Shown: positions 1 to 10,866, numbered from the stretch's first letter. The stretch is 64,000 bases of DNA from Leptospira sp. 96542 (GCA_029310945.1 JARJFC010000001.1:62001-126000), one strand, 5' to 3'. Made by a program: numbers and translations. The notes: generated from the sequence alone by a model not told the origin.

Positions 1-234
1 ATTGATTTTATCGGTTACTTCGATGACTTCATCATCCAACTCATGAGCCACCCCAAATATGCGGGTGAACGTAAGGGCAATCCACGGATCATCACTTACC
101 AAAGAGGCAAAGGCCGAGTGGAAAATATTTACCAAACCAAGGATCAAAATTTACAATTTTTCCAAAATGGACTTGTTGATAAATTTTTAGGAACTGGATC
201 CAATGCAAAATTTTTATATCTTTGGGATCTATAA
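1..234 (+). CDS. C-terminal end of an unidentified protein (5' truncated by window)
   Basis: The reading frame is open from the first base and ends in TAA, giving the last 77 residues of a protein whose start lies outside the window. The visible part has no motif I recognise: it is mixed polar and aromatic, ending in FLYLWDL. The stop is 16 bp before the MBOAT acyltransferase start, so the two are probably co-transcribed. Genes next to MBOAT (AlgI-like) acyltransferases often encode an SGNH/AlgX-like or DUF1574 partner, so such a partner is possible, but this is inference from context only. Confidence 0.6.
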   Translation: MDFIGYFDDFIIQLMSHPKYAGERKGNPRIITYQRGKGRVENIYQTKDQNLQFFQNGLVDKFLGTGSNAKFLYLWDL

Positions 235-250
235 TTAGGCCAACGCAAAA

Positions 251-1678
251 ATGCTCTTTAACTCAATACCGTATTTACTTTTATTTTCGTTTACCTATTT
301 AATTTATTGGAACATACCACAAAAAGGAAGAAAACCTCTTTTACTCGTTTCTTCCATTTTATTTTATGCCTTTTTTAGTTTTCCATTTTTGTTTCATTTT
401 CTTGCCGTAGTTGTTATCAATTACTGGTTTAGCCAATGGATCTTTCAAAAAAAAGAAAATGGAAAACCATACCAATCAATCCTCACAACCATCATAATTT
501 TGAATGTAATCAATTTAGCTTTTTTTAAATATTTCTACTTTGTCACCGATTCAATTTATGCCATCACAGGATACACGGATTTAAAATCTCTTTCTGAGTC
601 ATGGAGTATCTTTTTACCACTGGCCATCAGTTTTTATACATTCCAAATCATTGCGGTGCAGGTGGACATCCACAGAGGCATCATCACCAAAAGAATTGGG
701 TTTATCGACTACACTCTTTTCATTTTATTTTTTCCCCAATTGATTGCAGGACCAATCATGCGATCGGATAATTTTTTACCACAAATGGATCGTCCCACCA
801 TTGATGATGACAAAATGAAAAAGGGGCTTTTTCTCATCCTTGGTGGACTCTTCAAAAAAGTGGTCATTGCCGAAAACATTGCCCCTATCATCGCACCCAT
901 TTTTATGGATCCGGGCAAATACGATAGTTTTTCGTTGTTTTTTTCTGCCCTATCCTTTGCCGTACAAGTGTACTGCGATTTTTCGGGTTATACGGACATG
1001 GCTCGTGGTTCCGCCAATCTCCTTGGGTATGAAATCCCCGAAAATTTTAAAGGGCCATTTTTGTCCCAATCCTTCCGTGAACTTTGGAGTAAATGGCATG
1101 TGACCCTTTCCTCATGGCTTAGGGATTATTTGTACATTCCCCTTGGCGGGAGCAAAGGATCTGTTTTTCGTTCCAATTTGAATATGTTCATCACCATGTG
1201 TTTGGGCGGGCTTTGGCACGGTGCCAATTGGGCCTTTGTTGCCTGGGGTGCCTACTTGGGAGCCTTTCTTTGGGTCGAACGTTCCATCTACTTATACCGA
1301 GGTAAAAAAAAGTTACTCCCAGACACAATGCCCCTTGTGGGTTTTGTGCGTGCCGTTGTGATTTTCGTCATATTTGCTTTTTCTGGAGTGTTCTTCCGGG
1401 CAGCTGCCAGGGGAGACGAATCGATGAATGTAGCATACGAAATTTTTAAAGGGGTTCTCACATTCCGTAATACTGGTGACACACTTTCCCGTGTGGATGA
1501 ACTCCCCCTCTTTATCGTTTTGGGCATTCTATTCAATTGGTTCCAACACTCCGACTTTGTGTACACAAAACTAAAACCAATCCAAAACATTTTATTACCA
1601 ATCCTCGCAGTGGCCATGTTGTTACTCCTCGGAATTTTTGGTGATGGCGGACAAGATTTTATCTACTTCCAATTTTAA
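251..1678 (+). CDS. MBOAT family membrane-bound O-acyltransferase (AlgI-like)
   Basis: This 475-residue polytopic membrane protein has about ten hydrophobic segments from residue 5 to the C-terminus. The MBOAT signatures are clear: WSKWHVTLSSWLRDYLYIP followed by a GGS turn, and then GGLWHGANW, whose histidine is the conserved catalytic residue. AlgI/DltB relatives move acyl (often acetyl) groups across the inner membrane onto cell-surface polysaccharides or lipids. The start follows the preceding stop by 16 bp. The 3' end overlaps the start of the next lipoprotein gene by about 35 bp, suggesting one transcript. The acceptor cannot be told from sequence; nearby polysaccharide genes make an envelope glycan a fair guess. 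Confidence 0.93.
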   Translation: MLFNSIPYLLLFSFTYLIYWNIPQKGRKPLLLVSSILFYAFFSFPFLFHFLAVVVINYWFSQWIFQKKENGKPYQSILTTIIILNVINLAFFKYFYFVTDSIYAITGYTDLKSLSESWSIFLPLAISFYTFQIIAVQVDIHRGIITKRIGFIDYTLFILFFPQLIAGPIMRSDNFLPQMDRPTIDDDKMKKGLFLILGGLFKKVVIAENIAPIIAPIFMDPGKYDSFSLFFSALSFAVQVYCDFSGYTDMARGSANLLGYEIPENFKGPFLSQSFRELWSKWHVTLSSWLRDYLYIPLGGSKGSVFRSNLNMFITMCLGGLWHGANWAFVAWGAYLGAFLWVERSIYLYRGKKKLLPDTMPLVGFVRAVVIFVIFAFSGVFFRAAARGDESMNVAYEIFKGVLTFRNTGDTLSRVDELPLFIVLGILFNWFQHSDFVYTKLKPIQNILLPILAVAMLLLLGIFGDGGQDFIYFQF

Positions 1679-2330
1679 TTCCAATACAAAACAGAACACA
1701 ACCCGAAATCTTTTGGTTTTTGGGTTGTTTGCAATTTTACATTGTACACCCAAAGTACAGTGGATTCGTTCCCTCCCAGAAACTTTCATTCGTGATACAA
1801 ATTTGCCAAAAGGATTGTATCTGAGACCGACGGAAAAAAAATCCCCCATTGGTTCCAAAACATATAGTCTCGACTGGAAGGAAGAAATCCAAATTTTTTC
1901 CAACGGAACCTTTGAAAAAACATGGGTAGAATGGAAAAAAACTGAATCGAAAAGTTCCGCCAAACAGGCTATAGGTTTTGGTATTTGGGTAAAATCAGGA
2001 GCCTGGGTTTTACTCAAAACAGAAATGAAAGAATTTTCAGAATGTGACTTAGATAAAAAAAACAAAACCCCTAAAGGTAAAGATTGGAAAAAAATTCTTC
2101 CTTGCCCACGGAGTGAAAAACAAAATTTTTCGCACAAACTTGTCTACCATTTTGAAAGAATGAGCCTTGTGCCAATGCAGTATGAATCTGGTTACGTGGA
2201 ATCTAATTTTGGAGTGGCTTGGGAAACGGATATTGCTTACACCGAATCAAAGTTATTTGGAATTGCTAGGCTTAAGTTTTCAAAAAAAGAATTCCAACCC
2301 CACGTGTATTACCACGTGAAGTTGGATTGA
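1644..2330 (+). CDS. Putative lipoprotein of unknown function
   Basis: About 228 residues. An N-terminal stretch of ~24 polar residues precedes a hydrophobic segment (LLVFGLFAILHC) ending in a lipobox-like cysteine, as in many Leptospira lipoproteins. The ATG at 1644 is preferred over the in-frame TTG at 1638 and GTG at 1641, but all lie inside the end of the MBOAT gene. The remainder is Lys/Trp-rich with several predicted beta strands and no family I recognise. Overlap with the acyltransferase suggests translational coupling and a shared envelope role, which is inference. Confidence 0.75.
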   Translation: MADKILSTSNFNSNTKQNTTRNLLVFGLFAILHCTPKVQWIRSLPETFIRDTNLPKGLYLRPTEKKSPIGSKTYSLDWKEEIQIFSNGTFEKTWVEWKKTESKSSAKQAIGFGIWVKSGAWVLLKTEMKEFSECDLDKKNKTPKGKDWKKILPCPRSEKQNFSHKLVYHFERMSLVPMQYESGYVESNFGVAWETDIAYTESKLFGIARLKFSKKEFQPHVYYHVKLD

Positions 2331-2383
2331 TTCGAAGAGAGAATCAAGAGGGTAACCATCTCTAGAAAGAATTAAATCAAAAC

Positions 2384-2821
2384 TTATTTATAGGCGAGCA
2401 CCGCACATGCTTTTGCATATTCCTGCATGTCTTGGTTCGCCTTAACCATATATTTTTGGATTCCATGTTGTTGAAAGGACTCACTTGCTTTTTTGGCATG
2501 TTTGGTGGCTTCACAATAATTGCCCGCTTTTGAATGAGCAATGCTCGCTAAGTATAAAATCGACGCATAACTTTTGTGTTGGTCAAGCCCAACTGCTTCT
2601 CTGATTTTGAGAGCTCGTGTGTAATGCCCACTTGCCAGTTCGAATTCCCCACTTGCCTCTTCTTCACTCGCAATTTTTACGAGTTCGTTCGAAATGGAAG
2701 TAAGTGTGTCTTTGTCATATTTTGATAACAAACTGTCGGTGTCTTCGGAATCGATCTCCCAAGCATGGAGTGATATTGTAAAACCCAAAACGGCCATGGT
2801 TACAAAGATAATTTTTTTCAT
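2384..2821 (-). CDS. Exported TPR-like small protein
   Basis: A 145-residue protein with a Sec signal peptide (MKKIIFVTMAVLGFTISLHA, cleavage after HA). The mature part has a helical pattern resembling one or two tetratricopeptide repeats: FELASGHYTRALKIREAVG, then SYASILYLASIAHSKAGNYCEATKHAKKA. Such repeats usually mediate protein contacts. The start at 2821 is supported by a GGAGG about 6 bases upstream; the in-frame Met 13 codons earlier has no such signal and would spoil the signal peptide. It stands alone, in the same direction as the downstream-placed PBP gene to its right. Its function is unknown. Confidence 0.8.
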   Translation of the reverse strand: MKKIIFVTMAVLGFTISLHAWEIDSEDTDSLLSKYDKDTLTSISNELVKIASEEEASGEFELASGHYTRALKIREAVGLDQHKSYASILYLASIAHSKAGNYCEATKHAKKASESFQQHGIQKYMVKANQDMQEYAKACAVLAYK

Positions 2822-3003
2822 CGAATCCTCCAGTCGTACTGTCTGGATAGAAAGATGCAAATATCATGCCAACTGGGTTACTTGCGTAAATCTGCCAAAC
2901 ACGGCAGAATCCACAACACCTCAACGAAAATTCTGTTTAGATATTAAGCAAAATGCAAAATTAACAACGAACTTGGGCAAGAACAGAGGCAGATGCAAAA
3001 GGA

Positions 3004-5424
3004 TCACTGGCCCAATTCGTCGTCGGTAATTTCCAATTCTCTCTGTAAAAAATCATTTAGATCCATAGAACGGAAATGATCTCTTTCTCCATCGCATTGG
3101 CGGCCATAAGGAACGGCAAGGGTTCGGCCTGCAATGGTGATGGGTTTTAAGAATAGATTTCCTGTGAGTGGGCAGTTGGGGCCTGGGCTCAAACCATTGA
3201 ATGCACAAGTTGCACCCTTGACCACCTCGTCGGGGATTTCTTCTGCACGGCCATTGGGATAAAATTGTGGGTATGGACCTCCGTTGTAAAAACGCGAGTA
3301 CATCTTTCCCCAAATGGGGGCGGCAACCCCTGCGGCGGTCACACCCTTGCCCAAAGAAAGAGACGATTTATCAAAACCCATCCAAACGATACTTGTGTAT
3401 TTAGGATCAAAACCTGCATACCAGACATTGGTATAAGAAGAAGTAGAGCCAGTCTTTCCACCAGATTCTCCCTTATAATTTCCTTTGTCCGCCGCACGGA
3501 GTGCCTGTGTTGGTGTTCCACCCATCGCAACACCAATGAGCATTTGTTTAATGATATAGGCTGTGGACTCAGGGATGATTTGGATCGAACCATTCCTTGC
3601 TTCTTCTGCCAATACATCCTGCACTTCTTTTTCTTTATTATAAATGACAGTGCCACTTTGATTCAACACATAACGAACACTAAATGGTATAACATCCTTT
3701 CCTTTGTTTGCCATGATCGAATAAGCAAGTGCCATCTCATAAGGGGTGAGTTCGGCAACTCCCAGTGCAAGGGCGGGACCTGTCGGGAACCTCAACTTAT
3801 TTGTTTTTGTTACTTTGGAAGCAAAGTCAATGACGGAGTCGGTTCCTGTTCGCATAAGTACTTGGACAGAAACGATATTGAGTGAAAGGGAAAGCGCTCT
3901 GGATAATGGAACCATCCCACGGAAATCTCCCGAAATATCTTGGGGAGAATAACCTTCTCCTTCTTCTGTGATGGTGGTGAGTGGAGCATCCATAATGCCC
4001 GTACCAGAACCCACAGCACGGTTTTGTATGGCGGCAGCATACACCATGGGTTTAAAAGCAGAACCTGTCTGTCTACGAGCTTGCATCGCCCGATTGAATT
4101 GATTTTTGGGAGTGAACCGAGAACCTCCCACCATGGTTTGGATATAACCTGTTTGGTGGTCGATAGTGATAACGGCACCTTCTACGTGTAAGTTGGAAGA
4201 AAAAACTAGGCTTGATTTTCTAAATTCTTTGATGGCAGCATTTTCATTTTCTGATGGAACAAAGTCTGTCAAAAGTTCCAAGGCGGGAGCCATTTCTTTT
4301 TCTAGGTGCAAACGAAACACCTGCCTTTCATCCAAACTTGTGATGTATGGGGATCCTACAGGAAAAATAGACCCAAACAGACCGTATAAGGAAATAAGAC
4401 CTCGGTCGGCTCTACCCGCATAACGAAAGTTTGCACCAAACGCATATTTATCTTGTTCGATAAGACCTTTGCGTAGTTCCTCTTCGGCAATTTCTTGTTT
4501 TCTGACATCGAGTGTTGTGTAAACCCTAAGCCCACCCGTGTAGAGTGCTTCCTCGCCCACCTCTTTTTCCAAAATTTGGCGAACCCATTCTGTAAAATGC
4601 GGAGCTCGGTTGAGTTTTGTGCCCCAAGTGGAACGAGACGGGGATTGTGTGATGACAACTGGCCAATACTTTTCCCAAAACTCATTGTGGATGGATTCCA
4701 CTTGTGATTTTGGAATGAATCCATTCTTTGCCATGAGGCCAAGCACCACTTTATGTGCCTGTTTGGCTTCTTTCGGATTTTTGTAAGGAGAGTATGTTAC
4801 AGGTGCCTTCGGAAGCCTTGCTAGGAGGGCAGCTTCCGCAATGCTCAAATCACGCACATCTTTTTGGAAGTAGACATTGGCCGCAGAAGAAAGACCTGTT
4901 GTTCCATGACCAAGGTAAATGAGATTGAAATAAATTTCTAGGATTTCTTCTTTGGTGTATTCCTGTTCGATTTGGAGGGTAAGTAAGGCCTCTAAGAATT
5001 TACGTCCGAAGGTTTTTTTCCTCTGCTGGAGGATGGTTTTTGCCAACTGCTGTGTGAGGGTAGAACCACCCTGAACAATCCGTCCGGCCAAAATATTTTT
5101 GATCGATGCCCGAACAATGGCCAAAAAATCGATTCCAAAATGATTGAAAAAATTATCATCCTCCACGGACAAAAATGCGTGGATCACATGGGGGGGGATG
5201 TCACTGTATTTTAGCAATTCTTGTTTGTGACGGTACAACTCCGCAAACAAAACTCCATTGGAATCGTAGAGTTTGGTTGGGGTGGTTGGTTGGTAGGAGG
5301 CAAGTTTTTGGAGCTCTTTGCCTTTGTTCACTTCCGAGAGTATGTATCCGAAAAACAAACCTCCCAAAACAGCAATGGTAAAAAAAGTTGTGATTGTGAT
5401 TCTAAGAGTTCTAACTTGGTTCAT
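3004..5424 (-). CDS. Class A penicillin-binding protein (bifunctional transglycosylase/transpeptidase, PBP1A type)
   Basis: This 806-residue protein polymerises and cross-links peptidoglycan. One membrane anchor lies at residues 10-30. The GT51 glycosyltransferase domain (about 60-240) shows the catalytic Glu88 in [13 protein letters not shown] and the [11 protein letters not shown] motif. The transpeptidase domain has SxxK at S455-K458 (SAFK), SxN at 514-516 (SLN) and KTG at 657-659. All catalytic motifs are intact and length is normal for PBP1A. ATG at 5424 is 5 bp from the end of the MBL hydrolase gene, so these two are one transcript. A run of eight C on the coding strand lies inside the GT domain (5190-5197). 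Confidence 0.97.
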   Translation of the reverse strand: MNQVRTLRITITTFFTIAVLGGLFFGYILSEVNKGKELQKLASYQPTTPTKLYDSNGVLFAELYRHKQELLKYSDIPPHVIHAFLSVEDDNFFNHFGIDFLAIVRASIKNILAGRIVQGGSTLTQQLAKTILQQRKKTFGRKFLEALLTLQIEQEYTKEEILEIYFNLIYLGHGTTGLSSAANVYFQKDVRDLSIAEAALLARLPKAPVTYSPYKNPKEAKQAHKVVLGLMAKNGFIPKSQVESIHNEFWEKYWPVVITQSPSRSTWGTKLNRAPHFTEWVRQILEKEVGEEALYTGGLRVYTTLDVRKQEIAEEELRKGLIEQDKYAFGANFRYAGRADRGLISLYGLFGSIFPVGSPYITSLDERQVFRLHLEKEMAPALELLTDFVPSENENAAIKEFRKSSLVFSSNLHVEGAVITIDHQTGYIQTMVGGSRFTPKNQFNRAMQARRQTGSAFKPMVYAAAIQNRAVGSGTGIMDAPLTTITEEGEGYSPQDISGDFRGMVPLSRALSLSLNIVSVQVLMRTGTDSVIDFASKVTKTNKLRFPTGPALALGVAELTPYEMALAYSIMANKGKDVIPFSVRYVLNQSGTVIYNKEKEVQDVLAEEARNGSIQIIPESTAYIIKQMLIGVAMGGTPTQALRAADKGNYKGESGGKTGSTSSYTNVWYAGFDPKYTSIVWMGFDKSSLSLGKGVTAAGVAAPIWGKMYSRFYNGGPYPQFYPNGRAEEIPDEVVKGATCAFNGLSPGPNCPLTGNLFLKPITIAGRTLAVPYGRQCDGERDHFRSMDLNDFLQRELEITDDELGQ

Positions 5425-5429
5425 AAACT

Positions 5430-6422
5430 TTATAAATGAAAGCGCATTCCTTCACGAGCGAGGTGGATTTTTAGTTTTTGGTTTCCCAATTGTTTTTTAT
5501 GCAATTTTGCATCTTTAAAAATTTCGTAAATTTTTTCATCGGAATAACTTGGTTCGTGGTGGGTGAGCACAAGGTTTTTGATCCCCCAGGATGTGGCACA
5601 ATTGACGGCCATGGTGTAAGAAGTATGCCCCCAGTCAAATTTGGAAAAGGATTCATCCAAAGTGTACTGTGTGTCCATTACGAGTAAGTCTGCATTTTGG
5701 AAAAAAGGAAGGGAACCTTGGATGGTGTCCATATCCGCTCCGGTGAATTCCGCATCAGTTGCAAAGATAAAAATTTTGCCCTCTTTGTTTGTGAACTTGT
5801 AGGCATAAGAGCCACCTGGGTGTTTTAAGGGGTGGCACTCAACTTTCATCCCTGTTTCTGTTTCCAAAACATCTCCCGGAAAGAAAGAATTGTATTCTTT
5901 TTTGGACCCAGTGGAGGCAAGTGGAACAGGAAAGAATTCAGGAATTTGTTGTTTTTCGAGCCTTTCTTCCAAATTCGGATAGGGAGAGTAAAATTTTAGC
6001 TTAAAATTGGGAAAATAAATGGGTTTGAAGAACGGAAGCCCTTGGATATGATCCCAATGGGTGTGGGTGATGAAAAACGAGACGTCCTTTTCTGACTTTA
6101 AGAACTCTGGGTTTTTTATCAACGCATCTCCCAAATTCCGAAGCCCAGTGCCCATGTCCAAAACGAACAAATTCCCGTCTTCGTCTGTAACACTGAGGCA
6201 GGTCGTGTCAGAGCCAGTTACGTATTTCAGATGGTATGGTAGTGACTTCCAGAATGCTTCTGGGGACAAACCACCCCCTTCTTTCCCAAAAAGGTGAAGG
6301 ATGTCTGTGATTTTTTTACGATAGTCTTGGTTTTGGAGGGGGCTTGCAATGGACCCACGAACCCCGTAGAGTTGAACAATCACTTCCTCGATCTTCGGAA
6401 ATCGACTTTCCTTGTCACTCAA
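5430..6422 (-). CDS. MBL-fold metal-dependent hydrolase
   Basis: 330 residues with the metallo-beta-lactamase-fold metal site HTHWDH at residues 120-125, a later DAEF aspartate and a C-terminal LTHHEPSY histidine pair. The N-terminal [10 protein letters not shown] block is shared with a subgroup of MBL proteins that includes cyclic-nucleotide phosphodiesterase-like enzymes, so a phosphodiesterase role is plausible but unproven. No signal peptide, so cytoplasmic. The start appears to be TTG at 6422 with AAGG about 9 bases upstream. It sits 5 bp upstream of the PBP gene and is divergent from the rhomboid gene, with only 19 bp between the two starts. Confidence 0.88.
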   Translation of the reverse strand: MSDKESRFPKIEEVIVQLYGVRGSIASPLQNQDYRKKITDILHLFGKEGGGLSPEAFWKSLPYHLKYVTGSDTTCLSVTDEDGNLFVLDMGTGLRNLGDALIKNPEFLKSEKDVSFFITHTHWDHIQGLPFFKPIYFPNFKLKFYSPYPNLEERLEKQQIPEFFPVPLASTGSKKEYNSFFPGDVLETETGMKVECHPLKHPGGSYAYKFTNKEGKIFIFATDAEFTGADMDTIQGSLPFFQNADLLVMDTQYTLDESFSKFDWGHTSYTMAVNCATSWGIKNLVLTHHEPSYSDEKIYEIFKDAKLHKKQLGNQKLKIHLAREGMRFHL

Positions 6423-6441
6423 GATTTGCGACCTTGAATTT

Positions 6442-7266
6442 ATGGCACCTCGTTACCCAGGATACGAACTCCGATTTGGACCACCCGTGGTTCCCATTGT
6501 CCGCACTCTGATGATTGCCAATGGCATCGTTTTTTTGCTGCAATTGGCCACGAGTGCCCTACTGAAAGCACCCGTTCTCGAAACATCCCTCGGCCTTACC
6601 CCACAACTGGTTCTTTCTGGTTGGGTTTGGCAACTATTCACCTACGCTTTTTTGCATGGGAGTTTTATGCACATCCTATTCAATATGCTCAGCTTATGGA
6701 TGTTTGGTTCTGAGCTGGCTGGACTTTGGGGCGAAAGAGCATTTCTAAAATTCTATGCCATCACTGCCATTTTTGGGGGGATTTTCACCCTGGCTGCGAG
6801 TCTAATTGGGTTTCCACAAGGGATTGTTGTGGGAGCAAGTGCGAGTGTTTATGGTTTACTTGTAGCTTATGGATTCACATGGCCAAACCGCGAGCTCCTC
6901 GTTTTTTTTATCTTTCCCATGCGCGCCAAATATTTTGTCATCATAGCCATGCTTATGGTTTTATTTGCCCAAGGAGAGAGAGTTGCTCACGCTGCCCATT
7001 TGGGTGGAGCCGTTGCAGGATTTTTTCTCCTTAAAATCTACACTGGTTGGAAATCGGGGAAATCTGCCCAAACCACATGGTCTCTCTCTCGCTATCTGCA
7101 AAAACGTAGGTTTATGCGGTACCAAAAAGAAATGGCCGCACGCGAAAATGCCAAGGTCAAAGTAGATGAATTATTAGAAAAAATTTCGAAACAAGGTATG
7201 GATTCGCTATCCAGGAGTGAGAAAAAATTCTTAAACGAAGCTTCGCAAAAATATTTTAACAAGTGA
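6442..7266 (+). CDS. Rhomboid family intramembrane serine protease
   Basis: 275 residues from the ATG at 6442; six or seven membrane segments. The catalytic dyad is visible: Ser133 in GASAS (GxSx motif) and His186 in AHAAHLGGA. The upstream HGSFMHILFNML block carries the conserved His and Asn of the oxyanion region. The C-terminal ~70 residues form a charged cytoplasmic tail. Rhomboids cleave transmembrane substrates in the lipid bilayer; the substrate here is unknown. Its TGA overlaps the GTG of the lipoate ligase gene, so it heads a tightly coupled run with the ligase and glyA. Confidence 0.93.
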   Translation: MAPRYPGYELRFGPPVVPIVRTLMIANGIVFLLQLATSALLKAPVLETSLGLTPQLVLSGWVWQLFTYAFLHGSFMHILFNMLSLWMFGSELAGLWGERAFLKFYAITAIFGGIFTLAASLIGFPQGIVVGASASVYGLLVAYGFTWPNRELLVFFIFPMRAKYFVIIAMLMVLFAQGERVAHAAHLGGAVAGFFLLKIYTGWKSGKSAQTTWSLSRYLQKRRFMRYQKEMAARENAKVKVDELLEKISKQGMDSLSRSEKKFLNEASQKYFNK

Positions 7267-8132
7267 AAGAAACTGTATTCTATTTTCCCATTACCCCTCT
7301 CAGGTCTCCGTACTACCAACTTGCTGTTGAGGAGGCCATTTCTTTGCATCTGGTTTCCGAGGGACTGACGGCAGGAGTTCGGTTTTGGAAAAATCCTGAA
7401 TCCATCATCCTCGGCCTATCCGAAAACCCATATAGAAACATCAAAGATACTGTTGTGGCAAATTTTGAGAAATTTGTGGAAACAAATTCCTTCCACAAGA
7501 AACCAGAACCTAATTTATGTTATATTGCCCGAAGGGCTTCGGGTGGGGGCACAGTTTATCATTCACCCACAGGAAATGTTAATTATTCGATCTACATCAA
7601 CCTGAATGAAAGAAAGGAATTTTTTCCTGTACGCGAATCTTACGAACTTTTACTTGGGTTTGTCAAAGATTCTCTTGCCAAACAAAACCTGAACGTGGAA
7701 AAAAAAGGAAAATCCGACTTGGTGTTTGAACTGGACGGAGAAACAAAAAAAATTTCAGGCAACGCACAATTTCGAAAACGAAACTGCATCGTACAACATG
7801 GAACCCTCATTCTAGAACCGGAACTCATCCAAACAGTCACCAATGTTTTGAACCACCCACCAGAAGAACCAGACTACCGCAAAGAAAGACCGCACAAAGA
7901 TTTTTTAACCTCGCTCCCAAAACAGTTTTCTCTATCCAAATGGGAAGTTGACCTCACAAACACATTGCGTTCTTATTTGGGCCTCGAACCACTTGCAGAA
8001 ATTTCGGAAATTTCCTTCTTTGGGAAGGGGTTTTCTACTTTTCGGAAACGGGTCTTCCAAGAATCTGAAATTATTCGGAAATCAAAATACCAGAATCCAA
8101 ACTATACCCTACACAGAGAAATCACAACATGA
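7263..8132 (+). CDS. Lipoate--protein ligase A / lipoyltransferase family protein
   Basis: 289 residues of the biotin/lipoate ligase fold. The lipoate-binding loop [20 protein letters not shown] and the [11 protein letters not shown] block with its catalytic lysine region are both present, followed by QHGTLIL. The family attaches lipoate or octanoate to the E2 subunits of 2-oxoacid dehydrogenases and to GcvH. The start is GTG at 7263, overlapping the rhomboid stop by 4 bp; the stop overlaps the glyA ATG by 4 bp. Pairing with glyA fits one-carbon/glycine-cleavage metabolism because GcvH needs lipoate. Whether it acts as a ligase or octanoyltransferase cannot be decided here. Confidence 0.92.
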   Translation: MKETVFYFPITPLRSPYYQLAVEEAISLHLVSEGLTAGVRFWKNPESIILGLSENPYRNIKDTVVANFEKFVETNSFHKKPEPNLCYIARRASGGGTVYHSPTGNVNYSIYINLNERKEFFPVRESYELLLGFVKDSLAKQNLNVEKKGKSDLVFELDGETKKISGNAQFRKRNCIVQHGTLILEPELIQTVTNVLNHPPEEPDYRKERPHKDFLTSLPKQFSLSKWEVDLTNTLRSYLGLEPLAEISEISFFGKGFSTFRKRVFQESEIIRKSKYQNPNYTLHREITT

Positions 8133-9376
8133 GTCATTTACAAAAACTAGATCCAGAAGTTTACTCCGCTCTTAAAAAAGAAGACGAACGCCAGGAAAAC
8201 TCACTCGAAATGATTGCGAGTGAAAACTTCGTATCCAAAGCAGTTTTGGAAGCTTATCATTCCACACTCACAAATAAATATGCAGAAGGTTATCCTGGTA
8301 AACGTTATTACAACGGTTGTGAAAATGCAGATACCATTGAACAATTAGCAATCGATAGAGCAAAGCAAATGTTTGGTGCCGAATATGCAAACGTTCAACC
8401 TCATAGTGGAGCCCAAGCAAACATGGCAGTGTTTTTGGCAACACTCGAACCAGGTGATAGTTTTTTAGGTATGAATTTGGCACATGGTGGTCACCTAACA
8501 CATGGGAGTGCGGTAAACATCAGTGGTAAGTATTTCAAACCCATTCCTTACGGTGTGGATGAAAAAACAGAAACAATCGATTATGCAGAAGTGGCAAAAC
8601 TTGCCAAAGAACACAAACCAAAACTCATCGTTGTGGGGGCGTCCGCTTATCCGAGGATCATTCATTTTGATAAGTTCAAAGAAATTGCCGACAGTATTGG
8701 TGCTAAACTCATGGCTGACATCGCACATATCGCAGGGCTAGTTGTGGGTGGCAACCACCCAAGCCCCATTGGGATCTGTGACTTTGTAACCACAACAACC
8801 CACAAAACCCTTAGAGGGCCAAGGGGTGGACTCATCCTTTCTTCTGCCGAAAACGAAAAAATTCTCAACTCACGAGTTTTTCCAGGGATCCAAGGTGGAC
8901 CACTCATGCATGTGATCGCTGCCAAGGCCGTCGCCTTTGGAGAAGCACTCAAACCAGGCTTCAAAGATTACACAAAACAAATGGTTCTGAATGCAAAAGT
9001 TCTGGCAGAAACCTTTCAAAAACGTGGCTACCGAGTGATTTCCGGAGGAACTGACAACCATTTGGTGCTTTTGGATGTTTCCGTCAAAGGCCTAACAGGA
9101 AGAGACGCAAGCGATGGGTTGGATCATATTGGTGTGACTGTGAATAAAAACGCCATACCTTTTGACAAAAACCCACCAGCAGTGGCTTCGGGCATTCGAT
9201 TGGGAACCCCTGCCCTCACCACTCGCGGCCTAAAAGAAAAAGAAATTGAAGCTGTTGGAAATTTGATTTCAGACTACCTCGACCATTTTGGTGACAAATC
9301 ATACGAATCCAAAGTCAAAGCAGCTGTGAAAGAAATCACTTCCGCATTCCCCATGTCTGAATTTCGATTGGATTAG
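8129..9376 (+). CDS. glyA: Serine hydroxymethyltransferase
   Basis: 415 residues, the normal length for bacterial SHMT. It interconverts serine and glycine using tetrahydrofolate and pyridoxal phosphate in the cytoplasm. The PLP lysine is K226 in [14 protein letters not shown]; other conserved blocks are [33 protein letters not shown] and [19 protein letters not shown]. The ATG overlaps the ligase stop (ATGA), indicating translational coupling. The 3' end overlaps the convergent NRDE gene by 4 bp with no terminator visible between them. Confidence 0.99.
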   Translation: MSHLQKLDPEVYSALKKEDERQENSLEMIASENFVSKAVLEAYHSTLTNKYAEGYPGKRYYNGCENADTIEQLAIDRAKQMFGAEYANVQPHSGAQANMAVFLATLEPGDSFLGMNLAHGGHLTHGSAVNISGKYFKPIPYGVDEKTETIDYAEVAKLAKEHKPKLIVVGASAYPRIIHFDKFKEIADSIGAKLMADIAHIAGLVVGGNHPSPIGICDFVTTTTHKTLRGPRGGLILSSAENEKILNSRVFPGIQGGPLMHVIAAKAVAFGEALKPGFKDYTKQMVLNAKVLAETFQKRGYRVISGGTDNHLVLLDVSVKGLTGRDASDGLDHIGVTVNKNAIPFDKNPPAVASGIRLGTPALTTRGLKEKEIEAVGNLISDYLDHFGDKSYESKVKAAVKEITSAFPMSEFRLD

Positions 9377-10149
9377 CTAGAGATTTGGTAGACTAAGGTT
9401 TTGTCGGAAACGGAAACATCGGGTGGAGCCTTAAAACTCCGCTCGGCAATTTTCACTTCCCTTTCCTTATAAAATACTACCGTTGATGCCCTCGTCCCAT
9501 ACTGGGGTGTCACGATCCGAACAGAAGATAACGCTTGTTCTCTGGCTACACCAAGCCCAGTGTCTGGCAAACTGTTTGGATCTTTTACGACATCGGTATC
9601 ATCCATTATGCCAAAAAAATCAGCTTCACTGAAACTCGCTTTTGAATCTAGTATCTTTGTCACAGCGGAGCTCGCTTTTTTTGTTTTTGGCCAATCCGTG
9701 TTCCAACTTGCATTGCTCACTGAATGGATGCCAGGTTCTATCCTGAAGATTTGTTTTGGATCAGACCCCACAAAATAAAACTCACCGCCATCAAACACTG
9801 CTAAATTGAAACCTTCATACAAATTGGCAGTATCCAAAACCATTTCAGAATAAGTTTTGGCACTCAATCCAGAAATAAGGAAGTTTTTGACCAAAGCCCC
9901 ACGCGATTTTGGTGATGGGTGCGGAGTTTTTTTTAAATTTCGCACATTGGTGAGGAATGCGAGCCTCCCAGAAGCACTGCCACCTAACCAAGTGCCACCT
10001 GCCTTTAGATCCCTGCCCGCATAAATGCCTGGGTGGTCTGACCATTCCGAAAGTGGTGCCGTTTGTCTTTCAAAAAATTCGTCTCGATTGGACACGATGA
10101 GAACTGGAAATTGGGGAGAAACTTTATAAGCAAGAACAACAAGGCACAT
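9373..10149 (-). CDS. NRDE (TANGO2-like) family protein
   Basis: About 258 residues. The N-terminus MCLVVLAYK, the SNRDEFFER block that names the family, and the [25 protein letters not shown] block all match TANGO2/NRDE proteins, whose Met-Cys start is conserved. I chose the Met directly before that Cys (10149), though a Met three codons upstream (10158) is equally open; earlier in-frame Mets would add a hydrophobic extension not seen in the family. Biochemical function is not settled; haem or lipid-related roles have been proposed for eukaryotic relatives. It is divergent from the DUF4254 gene and convergent with glyA. Confidence 0.88.
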   Translation of the reverse strand: MCLVVLAYKVSPQFPVLIVSNRDEFFERQTAPLSEWSDHPGIYAGRDLKAGGTWLGGSASGRLAFLTNVRNLKKTPHPSPKSRGALVKNFLISGLSAKTYSEMVLDTANLYEGFNLAVFDGGEFYFVGSDPKQIFRIEPGIHSVSNASWNTDWPKTKKASSAVTKILDSKASFSEADFFGIMDDTDVVKDPNSLPDTGLGVAREQALSSVRIVTPQYGTRASTVVFYKEREVKIAERSFKAPPDVSVSDKTLVYQISS

Positions 10150-10206
10150 CTCTTCCATTGGACATAAAAAATTTATAGGAAAGAAAGCAAAAATCTGACT
10201 AAATAT

Positions 10207-10234
10207 TTGGATTGAACCCCAAAATAGATATAAA
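10207..10234 (+). promoter_or_regulatory. Possible sigma-70 type promoter for the DUF4254-GT9 operon
   Basis: TTGGAT (10207-10212) and TATAAA (10229-10234) are separated by 16 bp and lie 20 bp before the ATG at 10255. Both boxes are close to consensus and the position is right for the rightward operon, but AT-rich DNA gives such matches often. Confidence 0.35.
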
Positions 10235-10254
10235 AACATGAATTGCACCGACCT

Positions 10255-10866
10255 ATGAATACTTTGGAAGCAAACAAAGCAGTCTCAATTTTCCAAGAAT
10301 CCGTCCTTGATTGGCACAAAAACGAATCCCCCCATAAAAATCCTTACCCTGATGGGAGTTTGGAAGCCACTTTGTACCAAAAAAACCATATCGATACCAT
10401 CCAATGGCATATTGAGGACGAAATCCGTAGACCAGACATTGCCTTGGAAGATGTTGTGAACTTAAAACGAAAGATCGATAAACTCAACCAAGACCGAACC
10501 GACATGGTCGAAAAACTGGACGATTTCATCATTGAGATGTTTCGATCCGCATCTCCCAAGCCGGACGCCAGGCTCAATTCAGAATCCCCTGCTTGGTTAC
10601 TTGACCGAATGAGTATTTTGGAATTGAAAATCTACCATATGGAAGAGCAGGTTCGCCGCACAGACAAAGGTGCGTCAATAGAACATATCCAAAAATGCCA
10701 AAACAAATTGGACGTCTTACTTGACCAAAGGTTAGATTTAATACGATGTTTGGATGAACTATTTGATGATTATGCACGAGGTATAAAAAAAGTAAAAGTG
10801 TATCGTCAAATGAAGATGTACAACGACGAGAATCTAAACCCATCTTTGTACAAAAACCAAAAATGA
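10255..10866 (+). CDS. DUF4254 domain protein
   Basis: 203 residues, almost entirely helical, with two copies of a similar pattern: HIDTIQWHIEDEIRRPD...LKRKIDKLNQDRTDMVEKLDD, then ILELKIYHMEEQVRRTDKG...CQNKLDVLLDQRLDLIRCLDE. This matches DUF4254, a family found beside GT9 glycosyltransferases in several phyla. The ATG at 10255 is preferred over an in-frame TTG four codons upstream. The stop overlaps the GT9 start as ATGA. Function is unknown; the constant pairing with a heptosyltransferase-like enzyme suggests a role in LPS core assembly. Confidence 0.85.
   Translation: MNTLEANKAVSIFQESVLDWHKNESPHKNPYPDGSLEATLYQKNHIDTIQWHIEDEIRRPDIALEDVVNLKRKIDKLNQDRTDMVEKLDDFIIEMFRSASPKPDARLNSESPAWLLDRMSILELKIYHMEEQVRRTDKGASIEHIQKCQNKLDVLLDQRLDLIRCLDELFDDYARGIKKVKVYRQMKMYNDENLNPSLYKNQK

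Noticed and set aside
840..1617. Internal plus- and minus-strand frames within the MBOAT gene
   Set aside because: They lie in alternative frames of a clear gene and show no domain or ribosome binding site.
2889..2905. TCTGCC/GGCAGA hairpin as terminator of the penicillin-binding protein gene
   Set aside because: Six-bp stem with no clear T tract on the minus strand; too weak to list.
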